From Paenibacillus tyrphae (GTDB taxonomy: Bacteria; Bacillota; Bacilli; Paenibacillales; NBRC-103111): a stretch of 64,000 nucleotides of DNA. Location: assembly GCF_000722545.1 (NCBI RefSeq), contig NZ_JNVM01000030.1, forward strand, positions 1-64,000, read 5' to 3'. Positions 35,066-43,284 of this stretch are shown piece after piece (position 1 is the stretch's first letter; each line of letters opens with the position of its first letter). The notes under the pieces were generated by a model. The model was given only the letters and a program-made list of their open reading frames with translations, did no database searches and had not been told where the DNA came from. The translations under genes and the position numbers were made by a program.

Positions 35066-35851
35066 ATGGAACGAAGCCCAACTGCGGGAAGCCACAAGCG
35101 CTATTTGGCTTATTTCGGAACCTTGAATATCAACCTGCTGCATTTGCGTAAGCCCTGGGTGATCGCTTGGTGGTCGGCTGCGTTTCCGGGATTTGGCCAT
35201 TTACTCCTAGGCAGTCAGATTAAAGGGTTTATTTTGATATTATGGGAAATTGGAATCAACATGCAGTCGGGAATCAATACCTCGATGGTCTGCTCTTTTA
35301 CGGGGCATATCGATCTGTCGAAGCAGGTGCTGAATCCACGTTGGCTGCTGCTGTATATTCCCGTCTATATTTATGCCATCTGGGACAGCTACCGCAAAAC
35401 GATTGAGCTGAACAAGGAGTGGGTTTTGGCCGAATGGGAAGGTGCGCCCATTGAATCTTTTAAAATGAGCGGAATGTCCGTGAATCATCTGGACAAAAGC
35501 TCGCCCTGGCTCGCTATGGCTTGGTCCATGCTCATGCCGGGACTTGGGCAGCTGTATCTTCGCCGCATTCCTATCGGCTTTTTTCTGATGGCCGGGTGGA
35601 TCGGCTTTATGTATTTCTCGGCTATTGCAGAAATCGTACTCTTTACTATGGCAGGGAGTAACGTACAGGCGTGGCACTCGATTAACGCGCAATGGGCCTT
35701 GTTTATGCCTTCTTTTTACTGCTTTGCGGCTTACGAGGCTTATGTGTTTTCGGTCGAATACAATAAATTATTCGATAAGGCCCAGAAGCAATGGCTGGAG
35801 CGGAACTATGGGACACTGCGCCTCGGCTTCTGCCGGGCGACGGGGCGGTAG
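35066..35851 (+). CDS. Multi-spanning membrane protein with duplicated P-G-x-G-x-L-x-L motif
   Basis: An unrecognised protein of 261 residues with several membrane segments. Two halves carry a similar motif: AAFPGFGHLLLGSQIKGF (about residue 43) and MLMPGLGQLYLRRIPIGF (about 160). This motif is common in small TM2-type membrane proteins, so the gene may have arisen by internal duplication. CGGAG lies 8 bases before the ATG at 35066; a GTG at 35057 is in frame. Three bases separate it from the next gene. Confidence 0.6.
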   Translation: MERSPTAGSHKRYLAYFGTLNINLLHLRKPWVIAWWSAAFPGFGHLLLGSQIKGFILILWEIGINMQSGINTSMVCSFTGHIDLSKQVLNPRWLLLYIPVYIYAIWDSYRKTIELNKEWVLAEWEGAPIESFKMSGMSVNHLDKSSPWLAMAWSMLMPGLGQLYLRRIPIGFFLMAGWIGFMYFSAIAEIVLFTMAGSNVQAWHSINAQWALFMPSFYCFAAYEAYVFSVEYNKLFDKAQKQWLERNYGTLRLGFCRATGR

Positions 35852-35854
35852 AAG

Positions 35855-36319
35855 ATGTATATCGTAGCGACTTTTCGCCATTCGTCGGAGCTGGAGCTGG
35901 CCATCTGCGAATTGGAGCGGCAAGGCATCCTTGCCGAAGCAATTGCCGCGGTTCCGCTTAAGGAAAGTGGCCAGCAGGAGATAAGGGTATTCGATACGAT
36001 CCGTCATTCCGACGGGGCCAGCATGCTGGACGGGCCCGCCGTACTCGGAACGATCGGTTCCGTACTCGGAGCATCGCTGGGTTTCCGCTGGGCCATCGGC
36101 CCGATTATCGGCGGGCTGCTCGGCCTTGCGGCAGGCGCTGCTCTTGGTTTTGTACTGGACTGGCTGATTCACTGCAAACGGCGAAAAAAAAGCAAGCGGA
36201 GAGAACATGGCGCGGACGTTGTCGTGATTGTGGAGTGCAGCCCCGATCAAGCATCGGATGTCCGGCACATCATGGAGCGCCGGCTTGCTCTCGGCATCGG
36301 TCAGCTTGGCTCGGGCTGA
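35855..36319 (+). CDS. Small protein with central glycine-zipper membrane segments
   Basis: A protein of 154 residues. An N-terminal domain (MYIVATFRHSSELELAICEL) resembles short general-stress proteins. It is followed by a glycine-rich hydrophobic block (about 65-108; GTIGSVLGASLGFRWAIGPI), a very basic linker (KRRKKSKRRE) and a C-terminal strand region (VVVIVECSPDQ) that echoes the first domain. Such folds may sense or bind membranes; the function is unknown. It is closely spaced after the previous gene, so they are likely co-transcribed. Confidence 0.6.
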   Translation: MYIVATFRHSSELELAICELERQGILAEAIAAVPLKESGQQEIRVFDTIRHSDGASMLDGPAVLGTIGSVLGASLGFRWAIGPIIGGLLGLAAGAALGFVLDWLIHCKRRKKSKRREHGADVVVIVECSPDQASDVRHIMERRLALGIGQLGSG

Positions 36320-36330
36320 GCCTTAAACCT

Positions 36331-36359
36331 TTGTAAATCGTCCAAACTGCTTTTATAAT
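36331..36359 (+). promoter_or_regulatory. Sigma-A promoter upstream of rarA
   Basis: TTGTAA (36331-36336), a 17-base spacer and a perfect TATAAT (36354-36359). A terminator-like hairpin begins at the very next base. Confidence 0.65.
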
Positions 36360-36419
36360 AAAAAGCATGGGTCATACGTTCGCAGCACCTAAGCGGCGTG
36401 AAGGGCCTGTGCTTTTTTT
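36360..36419 (+). terminator. Terminator-like hairpin between promoter and rarA
   Basis: AAAAAGCATGGGTC (36360-36373) pairs with GGCCTGTGCTTTTT (36404-36417), allowing wobbles, and a run of seven T follows. It could end transcription of 35066-36319, or attenuate or make a short RNA from the promoter that abuts it. Confidence 0.6.
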
Positions 36420-36452
36420 GCGAATATTCAGGATTGGCGGTCAGAGAAAACC

Positions 36453-37706
36453 ATGGACTTATTCGATTTTAACCGGACGAACGATTACAAGCCGCTGGCG
36501 GAAAGAATGCGCCCGCAAAATCTGGAGCAATTTTTCGGACAGAAGCATTTGCTCGGCGAAGGCAAGGTGCTGCGCCGGCTCATCGAAACGGACAAGATCG
36601 GCTCCATGATTTTGCAAGGTCCGCCTTCCAGCGGCAAAACGACGCTCGCCACGATCATCAGCGGCATGACGAGCTCGCATTTTGAGAAATTGAACGGCGT
36701 CTCGCTTTCGGTTTCGGATCTGCGAGAAGTCGCCCGAAAAGCCAAAGACAATCTGAAGCTGTACAATCAGCGGACGATTCTGTTCTTGGATGAAATTCAC
36801 GCGCTCAAAAGCAACGTGCAGGAGTCGCTGCTGCCTATTGTCGAAGACGGAACCATTATTCTGATCGGCGCTACGACGGAAAGCATCGCACACGATATCA
36901 TACCGCCTCTTGTCAGCCGCTGCCGCGTGTATCGGCTTGAAGCGCTGCAAAAAGACGATCTGGAGCAAATTTTGCGTCAGGCATTGGCGGACCCCGAAAG
37001 AGGGCTGGGCGGGGAGTATGGGATTACACAGGAAGCGATGGATTACTTATGCGATGTCTGCAATGGCGATGTAAGAAATGCTTTGATCGCCTTGGAAACG
37101 GCCGCCTATTCGCTGCACGATTCACAAACGATTGAGCTGCAGACGATTCAGGAATCGTTCGAGTCCCGGATCAATGCGATAACCCATACCGATTTTTACG
37201 ACATGACGTCCGCCTTTTGCAAGTCGCTCCGCGGCGGACAGACGGACGCGGCCATCTATTGGCTGGCGCGCATGCTGTATTCGGGTGTGGACCCGCTATA
37301 CATCTGCCGCAGAATCGTCGTTCATGCGACGGAGGATGTGGGCATGGCCAATCCGACCGCTCTGCAAATCGCATTGGCGGCCAAAGATGCCGTCGAATTT
37401 GTCGGCATGCCGGAAGCGCGAATGGCGATCGCCGAAGCCGTCGTGTTCATTTGCGAGAGTCCGAAAAGCAATGCGGTCTATAAAGCGATCAACGGAGCGC
37501 TCGACTACGTCAAGCAGACGAAAGCTTACGAGGTCCCAGCAGATGTTCGCGACGGTACGAGAACTTATTCGAATCCTATCGATCATCCGAATGCCCGGAA
37601 CGAATATCTTCCTCCGGAAGTGAAGGGCAAGCGATTTTATCAGCCGCAAAATAGCGGAGTGGAAGCGAAAATTTTCGCGAAATATAACAAGCCTGCGGCA
37701 GAGTGA
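36453..37706 (+). CDS. rarA: AAA+ ATPase RarA (MgsA), replication-fork maintenance
   Basis: Clamp-loader-like ATPase acting at stalled forks, 417 residues. Walker A GPPSSGKT is at 56-63, Walker B FLDEIH has Asp113 and Glu114, and sensor GATTES follows. The MgsA C-terminal tetramerisation part is present (HATEDVGMANPTALQIA, then NARNEYLPPEVKG). The ribosome site is weak. A CCTGCGGC/GCCGCAGG hairpin overlaps the stop but has no T-run. In B. subtilis yrvN (rarA) precedes cymR; here 5.5 kb of accessory genes intervene. Confidence 0.94.
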   Translation: MDLFDFNRTNDYKPLAERMRPQNLEQFFGQKHLLGEGKVLRRLIETDKIGSMILQGPPSSGKTTLATIISGMTSSHFEKLNGVSLSVSDLREVARKAKDNLKLYNQRTILFLDEIHALKSNVQESLLPIVEDGTIILIGATTESIAHDIIPPLVSRCRVYRLEALQKDDLEQILRQALADPERGLGGEYGITQEAMDYLCDVCNGDVRNALIALETAAYSLHDSQTIELQTIQESFESRINAITHTDFYDMTSAFCKSLRGGQTDAAIYWLARMLYSGVDPLYICRRIVVHATEDVGMANPTALQIALAAKDAVEFVGMPEARMAIAEAVVFICESPKSNAVYKAINGALDYVKQTKAYEVPADVRDGTRTYSNPIDHPNARNEYLPPEVKGKRFYQPQNSGVEAKIFAKYNKPAAE

Positions 37707-37764
37707 AGCCGCAGGGTACCCCGGCGGAGTCGAGGGTGGAACATTTCCGGGGAAATAAGCCCGC

Positions 37765-38454
37765 TTAGGCCCGCTGCAGCGGAGCTTCACCGGCTCTTCC
37801 CCCGGCTGGATCGGAAATTTCGATGGCGATGCGTCCGAAGAATAAGGCGCTTTGACGGATCAAGCTATTGGTTACGGGCAGAAGCAGCAGACCGATTCCT
37901 GCATAAATAAGCGAGATTTGGAGCGAACTGAAATCCGTCGGAAGTAAACGGGCGAACAGTTCTCTCTCGAAAATATCGATGCCGATCGATTGCAGCAAAA
38001 TCGTATAGACGAGTGGAGACGCCAAGAGTGCCAAATTAACGGCTACGATCGTAACGGCAAGCGTAAACGAAATGATGCCCAAGGGCAGTTTGACGATTTG
38101 GAACAGCAGTCCTACATAAGTTGCCGGATCGGAAAGCTCCGCTCTTAACTGGGCGAAGAGGCCTCTTCTGCCATGCCGCCCGGGATCGAAATTATCAGAT
38201 TGAGCGGAATTTGTGGCAGTCGAAGGGGATTGAAGCAGCCTGGCGGCCAACCTTGCGTCCAAAACGGTCATGTGCTTGGCAAACCGCGCTGTCATGATCA
38301 TAAGCGGAAAGCCGACGAACAGTGGCATCAGTCCGATGGACAAGACAACACCGACGATTGTCAGCGTGAATCCGACAATGCCTGCGGGAAGAAGATAAAG
38401 CAAATAATAAAAGGCCCCGATAAATCCTGGTTTTTGCGTATTCAATGGTTCCAC
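37765..38454 (-). CDS. Sensor-domain-like membrane protein
   Basis: A membrane protein of about 230 residues with two pairs of hydrophobic segments separated by a polar region (about 75-120). The halves are FYYLLYLLPAGIVGFTLTIV with SIGLMPLFVGFPLM, and VGLLFQIVKLPLGIISFTLA with SPLVYTI. This resembles the putative sensor domain found in histidine kinases and alone in Firmicutes and Actinobacteria (PF13796-like, judged by eye). The start is unclear: GTG at 38454 and TTG at 38445 are both close to AAGGAT, and the frame is open to 38583. Confidence 0.6.
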   Translation of the reverse strand: MEPLNTQKPGFIGAFYYLLYLLPAGIVGFTLTIVGVVLSIGLMPLFVGFPLMIMTARFAKHMTVLDARLAARLLQSPSTATNSAQSDNFDPGRHGRRGLFAQLRAELSDPATYVGLLFQIVKLPLGIISFTLAVTIVAVNLALLASPLVYTILLQSIGIDIFERELFARLLPTDFSSLQISLIYAGIGLLLLPVTNSLIRQSALFFGRIAIEISDPAGGRAGEAPLQRA

Positions 38455-38640
38455 ATCCTTGTATTGTTTTGAACCCTTTGACGTTCGTGCCGAGTTTCCC
38501 CCTTCAATTATTTTTAAATTAGTCTCTGAGCATCGGGTAGTTTGCACCGTCAACAAGCATGCCATGTCTCTGGGAAACCACATAGTTTCCGCAAAAAAGG
38601 CTTCGCTCCCGGAAGCTTTTTTTATTTTACGATTTACAAC

Positions 38641-38658
38641 GTAACAATGTTATGTTAC
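38641..38658 (+). promoter_or_regulatory. Palindromic operator-like site upstream of the yhbD-like gene
   Basis: GTAACA (38641-38646), 6 bases, TGTTAC (38653-38658) is a perfect dyad. It overlaps a possible -10 TATGTT (38651-38656) set 19 bases from TTTACG (38626-38631), the long spacer used by MerR-type regulators. The adjacent gene encodes a MerR-like protein, so autoregulation is plausible but unproven. Confidence 0.4.
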
Positions 38659-38685
38659 ACTTGTTTTCGTAAGGAGGCGTTGAAG

Positions 38686-39312
38686 GTGACGGAACGGGAA
38701 TTGATCTCCAAAAAAGATTTGCTTGAACTGACGGGCATCTCTTACGGCCAATTATACCGCTGGAAACGAAAAAATCTCATTCCGGAAGAATGGTTTATTC
38801 GAAAGTCGACATTTACGGGACAGGAGACCTTTTTTCCGAAGGAGAGCATTCTGGCGCGGATCGATAAAATCGTGAATATGAAAGACGATTTATCGCTGGA
38901 TGAGCTGGCGGATGTATTTTCTCCCAATTTGAGCGAAGTTGCTCTTGGGCGTGCGGAGTTGGAAAAACGCAACATTGTTACGAAAGAGACGCTTGATTTT
39001 TACATCGAACAGCAGGGAGCGAGCGCGGTCTACGATTTTGAAAACATAATATGCATGTATGCGCTCGACAAGCTGCTGCAAACCGGAGAGATGACGTTGG
39101 AGGAAGGGAAAGGCCTTATTCAGACCATGGCGGAGCATTATCCGAAGCTTCAAGGCAAAACTGCCGAGCTGATCTTTTTTCGCAAGATGGGCATGTCCGG
39201 CTTCGTGATTGCGGCGAGTCCGGGCGAAGTGTATTTCGAACCGCGGGTGAGGGTGGTAGCGCGGATTTCGATAGGCCAGTGCGCAGAGGAATTGAAAATC
39301 AAATTATCGTAA
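38686..39312 (+). CDS. YhbD-like (DUF4004) MerR-type regulator
   Basis: A protein of 208 residues. The N-terminal helix-turn-helix part ISKKDLLELTGISYGQLYRWKRKNLIPEEWF matches B. subtilis YhbD, and the rest has the DUF4004 layout (STFTGQETFFPKESIL). It lacks the usual C-terminal effector domain of MerR proteins. The GTG at 38686 follows AAGGAGG by 8 bases. It is followed by a bactofilin-like gene, matching the yhbD-yhbE/F pairing known in Bacillus. Confidence 0.8.
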   Translation: MTERELISKKDLLELTGISYGQLYRWKRKNLIPEEWFIRKSTFTGQETFFPKESILARIDKIVNMKDDLSLDELADVFSPNLSEVALGRAELEKRNIVTKETLDFYIEQQGASAVYDFENIICMYALDKLLQTGEMTLEEGKGLIQTMAEHYPKLQGKTAELIFFRKMGMSGFVIAASPGEVYFEPRVRVVARISIGQCAEELKIKLS

Positions 39313-39359
39313 TGCGTTTTAAGAAAAATATAAAATGCAGCAAGTACGGAGGGATAACT

Positions 39360-40082
39360 ATGGATAGCAACAACCGCCGTGACCTCGTTATTTCGGGCAG
39401 CGGCTCTTCCTCGGGCGGAAGCTACCGGGACGTGAAAATTAACGGCGAAGGCAAAGTTTATGGCGATATCGATTGCTTGCAGTTCAAGACGAACGGAGTC
39501 AGCGAAATCTCCGGCCAAGTGAAGGCCAAGTTCATCCAAGTGAACGGTGTGTCGTCGATGAACGGCAGTGTCGAGAGCGAGGACATTAAAGTTTATGGGG
39601 ATTTCAAGCTGGAAGGAAACGTATCGTATTTGGATTTTAAATGCCGGGGCAGCGCTCGGGTTCAGGGGAACATGAACGGCGACCGGATCGATCTGGAAGG
39701 GGACTTGACCGTCGCCGGAGACTGCGAGGCGGAAACGTTCAATGCCAAGGGAGCGTTCCGGATCGACGGTTTATTGAATGCGGGCGTTATCGATATTTCG
39801 CTTTACGGTGCCAGCTCCGCGCAGGAAATCGGCGGCGAAGTGATCACGGTGCGCAAAAAAGGCTTCAAGTCGCTTCTCACGTCGTTACTGCCGATGCTCG
39901 ACGCGAAGCTCGACGCTGAAACGATCGAAGGGGACGAAATTTATTTGGAGAATACGACGGCCAAAGTCGTCCGGGGCAACCGGATTACGATCGGCCCGGG
40001 CTGTGAAATCGATCTGGTCGAATACAAAGAAAGCTTGAACCCGTTCAAGGGAGCAAAAATCTATGAGTACCGGCAAATCTAG
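39360..40082 (+). CDS. Polymer-forming cytoskeletal (bactofilin-like) protein
   Basis: A protein of 240 residues made of repeated short beta strands with regularly spaced Gly (KINGEGKVYGDIDCLQFKTN, then GDFKLEGNVSYLDFKCRG), as in the bactofilin right-handed beta-helix that self-assembles into filaments. It resembles B. subtilis YhbE/YhbF. GGAGGG lies 6 bases before the ATG at 39360; the open frame upstream runs inside the previous gene. It is likely co-expressed with the yhbD-like gene. Confidence 0.82.
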   Translation: MDSNNRRDLVISGSGSSSGGSYRDVKINGEGKVYGDIDCLQFKTNGVSEISGQVKAKFIQVNGVSSMNGSVESEDIKVYGDFKLEGNVSYLDFKCRGSARVQGNMNGDRIDLEGDLTVAGDCEAETFNAKGAFRIDGLLNAGVIDISLYGASSAQEIGGEVITVRKKGFKSLLTSLLPMLDAKLDAETIEGDEIYLENTTAKVVRGNRITIGPGCEIDLVEYKESLNPFKGAKIYEYRQI

Positions 40083-40531
40083 TTGAGCCGCCTTGGCTTC
40101 GTCGTCGCCGGTCTCTTACTGGGCATCCTGATGGCGGCGATGGACAATACGATCGTAGCGACGGCGATGGGGACGATCGTAGCTGAGCTCGGCGGATTGG
40201 ACAAATTTGTCTGGGTAACATCCGCTTACATGGTGGCCGAGATGGCGGGGATGCCGATCTTCGGCAAGCTATCCGATATGTATGGACGCAAGCGGTTTTT
40301 CGTGTTCAGCTTAATCGTATTTTTGCTTGGCTCCGTCCTGTGCGGCACGGCAAGCAGTATTTTACGGCGTCGTTGTCGACGTCGATTTCGCACACGTTCC
40401 TGTGGGCTTTGATTCCTGCTGCGCTTACGATTTTGTGCGTCTTATGGATGAGCCGGGAAAAAATCCACATTTCCCCTGCGCAGCGGGAAGCAATTTCCGA
40501 ACAAGCCGCATCGCATTCATCAACTTCATAA
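40063..40531 (+). pseudogene. MFS multidrug transporter (DHA2 type) remnant with large internal deletion
   Basis: The first part (40083 to about 40365) encodes the N-terminus of a 14-helix EmrB/QacA-type transporter: VAGLLLGILMAAMDNTIVAT, then GKLSDMYGRKRFFVFSLIVF. It then runs into unrelated codons. In another frame, from about 40355 to 40531, the last helix and C-tail appear (SISHTFLWALIPAALTILCVLWMSREKI). Roughly 350 residues between are missing. The well-placed start (ATG 40063, AGGGAG upstream) reads MSTGKSS and then a stop, one frame away from the transporter, so a second lesion lies near 40083. A terminator follows. Confidence 0.8.
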
Positions 40532-40543
40532 TGTAGTATAGAG

Positions 40544-40573
40544 AGCCTGCTGAACAGCTTCAGCCGGCTTTTT
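40544..40573 (+). terminator. Intrinsic terminator after the MFS remnant
   Basis: AGCCTGCTGAA pairs with TTCAGCCGGCT around a CAGC centre, followed by a T-run. Confidence 0.75.
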
Positions 40574-40657
40574 ATGTTACGATAGGTATGTATATCCAAT
40601 TTTGGAAGGGTGAATCGAACGAAGTAACTGACTTGTAAAATAGGGAGCCGCGAAAAA

Positions 40658-41947
40658 ATGAATCAACTGAGGATCCGATTGAAACTGCTTCTTTGTTTGT
40701 TTTGTCTCTTAACGGGATGTACCGGCATGAAGCCCGAAGACAAAGCAACGAAGCTAAAGGTATTTTATCACGATAAACAAAGTTTCCATAAGATTTACGG
40801 TAAGCTGTTTACTGCTCAAAACCCTCATGTCGAGATCGAAGTCGTCTCATTGGATGATTACTACAAGAAAGGATTTTCCATGGAAGGGTATCGGGAGCTT
40901 GTAAAAAAAGAACAGCCCGATCTCATCTTCAACTTTGATCTTCAAAGCTTTGTTGAGGATGGAATGCTTATCGATCTGGAGCCACTTCTAAAAAAATCAA
41001 AAGACGTCAACCTGGAACGGATGAACAAAAGTATGACCGCTTACCTAAGGAATAAAGGCGGGGGACGCTTGTACGGCCTATCACCGACCTTTCAATCCAA
41101 AGCCTTATTTTATAACAAGACGTTATTCGATCAATTCGGGATACGTTATCCAACGGATCATATGAGCTGGGAGGAAGTGTTTCAACTGGCTGCACGGTTT
41201 GCAAAATCGGAGCGCAATGACGGCAGCACATACGGTTACTACCATAACATTCGCCATCCTTTCTGGCTTGTTCAAAATATCGCAGAAACCGAAGGCTTAA
41301 GCTTGACGGATACAGCCGGACAGAAAATCATGATCAATGCTCCAAGCTGGAGACGCATTATGGATATGGTAATTTCAAGAACAAAGGAAGGCACGGTTTA
41401 TATCAACCAACCGGGTGACACGCAAAAGGGAAACCTGCTGCTTGAAAATCCGTTCATACAAGGGCGAGCGGCCATGACGGTAGAGTACTCGTATGAATTG
41501 GAGTATCTTTCAAACGTTGATTTCGAATGGGGAGTCGCTACGGAGCCAGTGAATCTCGCCGCACCCAATCAGAGCATGTCTCTTGCTCCCAATAAATTGT
41601 TCGGAATTTATTCCGGATCCAAAAACGTAGACGGTGCCTGGCAGCTGCTGGAGTATATCCATAGCGAAAAGTTTGCGAAGCTGAATAGCCGGGCAGGTAC
41701 CCACGGCAGTCTTCCAGCTTATATAGACAGCATGCAAAAGAAGGATAATTATATGGAAGCATTCTATAAACTATCCCCCCAAGACGCTTATACGCCTTCC
41801 ATCCCCTATGAATTTTCAACCGAGTTTTATGAGCAGGTCCAACAATCCATGACCAGAGTGATTGAAGGCGAGCTTGAATTAGACCATATGCTGGTTGAGT
41901 TGAATACAATCGGACAATATAAGCTGGATCAAGCCTTGAAAAAATAA
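40658..41947 (+). CDS. ABC transporter extracellular solute-binding lipoprotein
   Basis: A 429-residue lipoprotein. Basic N-terminus, hydrophobic core and lipobox LLTGC with Cys21. The mature part follows the family 1 (sugar) binding-protein pattern: KLKVFYHDKQS, IFNFDLQSFVEDGMLIDLEPLL, LYGLSPTFQSKALFYNKTLFDQFG and DGAWQLLEYIHSEKFAKL. The ligand cannot be named. No permease or ATPase gene is next to it, so it is an orphan. It looks more AT-rich and Lys/Asn-rich than its neighbours, which may mean acquisition by transfer. It has terminators on both sides. Confidence 0.85.
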   Translation: MNQLRIRLKLLLCLFCLLTGCTGMKPEDKATKLKVFYHDKQSFHKIYGKLFTAQNPHVEIEVVSLDDYYKKGFSMEGYRELVKKEQPDLIFNFDLQSFVEDGMLIDLEPLLKKSKDVNLERMNKSMTAYLRNKGGGRLYGLSPTFQSKALFYNKTLFDQFGIRYPTDHMSWEEVFQLAARFAKSERNDGSTYGYYHNIRHPFWLVQNIAETEGLSLTDTAGQKIMINAPSWRRIMDMVISRTKEGTVYINQPGDTQKGNLLLENPFIQGRAAMTVEYSYELEYLSNVDFEWGVATEPVNLAAPNQSMSLAPNKLFGIYSGSKNVDGAWQLLEYIHSEKFAKLNSRAGTHGSLPAYIDSMQKKDNYMEAFYKLSPQDAYTPSIPYEFSTEFYEQVQQSMTRVIEGELELDHMLVELNTIGQYKLDQALKK

Positions 41948-41960
41948 TGCCGGCATAAAT

Positions 41961-42002
41961 AAAAAGGGAGCTCCTGGTTTACACCGAAAGGCTCCCTTTT
42001 GC
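41961..42002. terminator. Bidirectional terminator between the lipoprotein gene and mnmA
   Basis: AAAAAGGGAGC (41961-41971) pairs with GCTCCCTTTTT (41991-42001). T-runs in both directions fit two converging genes. Confidence 0.8.
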
Positions 42003-42019
42003 TACACATATATGCCGAC

Positions 42020-43105
42020 TTACTGCAAAATTTTGTCGATTACCGCGCCGCCGAGACAGACTTCCCCGTCATAGAAAACGACAGATTGCCCTGGGGTAAT
42101 CGCCTTCTGCGGCTGGTCGAACACGATTTCGCAGCGGCCGCATTCGCCGAAATGGACCGTCACGCCTTGGTCGGGTTGACGGTAGCGGAACTTCGCCGTG
42201 CAGTGCAGCGGCTCTTTCGGCGGTCCGCCGGCGATCCAGTTCAAATCGGTCGCAAGCAGTCCGGTCGAGTAGAGCGCCGGATGCTTTTCGCCTTGAACGA
42301 CATACAAAATATTTTTCTCCAAATCTTTGCCAGCGACGAACCAAGGCTCTCCGCTGCCGGAGCCGCCAATGCCGAGGCCTTGGCGCTGACCGAGCGTATA
42401 GTACATAAGACCATCGTGCCGTCCTTTTACCTCGCCCTCCAGCGTTCTCATCTCTCCCGGCTTCGCGGGCAGATAGCCGCTCAGGAACTCCTTGAAGTTC
42501 CTTTCGCCGATGAAGCAGACGCCGGTACTGTCTTTTTTCTTCGCGGTCGCAAGCCCCGCTTTCTCTGCGATGGCCCGGACTTCCGACTTCGGAAGATGGC
42601 CGATCGGGAACATCGCTTTCGACAGCTGGTATTGGTTCAGCGCATGCAGGAAGTACGTCTGATCCTTGTTGTTGTCGACCCCGCGCAGCAGCCGGTATTT
42701 GCCGTCTCGCTCCTCGACACGGGCGTAATGGCCGGTGGCGATATAGTCGGCGCCGAGTTCGAGCGCTTTGTTCAAAAACTCCCCGAATTTAATCTCACGG
42801 TTGCACATCACGTCGGGATTCGGCGTCCGCCCTTTGCGGTACTCGTCGAGGAAGTAGGCGAACACCTTATCCATGTATGGTTTCTCAAAATTTACCGTAT
42901 AATAGGGAATGCCGATTTGGTCGCAGACGCGGCGTACGTCCTCGGCGTCCTCTTCCGCCGTGCAATGCCCGAACTCGTCGGTATCGTCCCAGTTCTTCAT
43001 GAACACGCCGATGACCTCGTACCCTTGTTCCTTCAGGACAAGCGCGGATACCGAAGAATCGACGCCGCCCGACATCCCAAGAACGACTCGCGGTTTTGTT
43101 GTCAT
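42020..43105 (-). CDS. mnmA: tRNA-specific 2-thiouridylase MnmA
   Basis: Adds the 2-thio group to U34 of Lys, Glu and Gln tRNAs, using sulfur from a cysteine desulfurase. The protein has 361 residues. PP-loop GMSGGVDSS is at 10-18, catalytic Cys101 lies in DVMCNREIKF and Cys197 in STGVCFIGERNF. The ATG at 43105 has GAGGT 7 bases upstream; the frame is open to 43162. It is divergent from cymR; in B. subtilis trmU follows yrvO in the same direction, so this gene is rearranged. Confidence 0.96.
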   Translation of the reverse strand: MTTKPRVVLGMSGGVDSSVSALVLKEQGYEVIGVFMKNWDDTDEFGHCTAEEDAEDVRRVCDQIGIPYYTVNFEKPYMDKVFAYFLDEYRKGRTPNPDVMCNREIKFGEFLNKALELGADYIATGHYARVEERDGKYRLLRGVDNNKDQTYFLHALNQYQLSKAMFPIGHLPKSEVRAIAEKAGLATAKKKDSTGVCFIGERNFKEFLSGYLPAKPGEMRTLEGEVKGRHDGLMYYTLGQRQGLGIGGSGSGEPWFVAGKDLEKNILYVVQGEKHPALYSTGLLATDLNWIAGGPPKEPLHCTAKFRYRQPDQGVTVHFGECGRCEIVFDQPQKAITPGQSVVFYDGEVCLGGAVIDKILQ

Positions 43106-43284
43106 GATCATTACCTCGCTTCTATACCTGTACATCGTTCGTACATTAAAAGTATTATACATTCAAATGAAGAAAGAATAAAATTTTTCATGAATATGCC
43201 ACGGTTTTTCTCCCAAATTACAAGGTTTTATGTTACCATAGAATCGATACAAAAATGTATGAAATGTAAACGAGGTGCTACAAG

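Noticed and set aside
37692..37715. Hairpin CCTGCGGC/GCCGCAGG at the rarA stop as a terminator
   Set aside because: No T-run follows in either direction.
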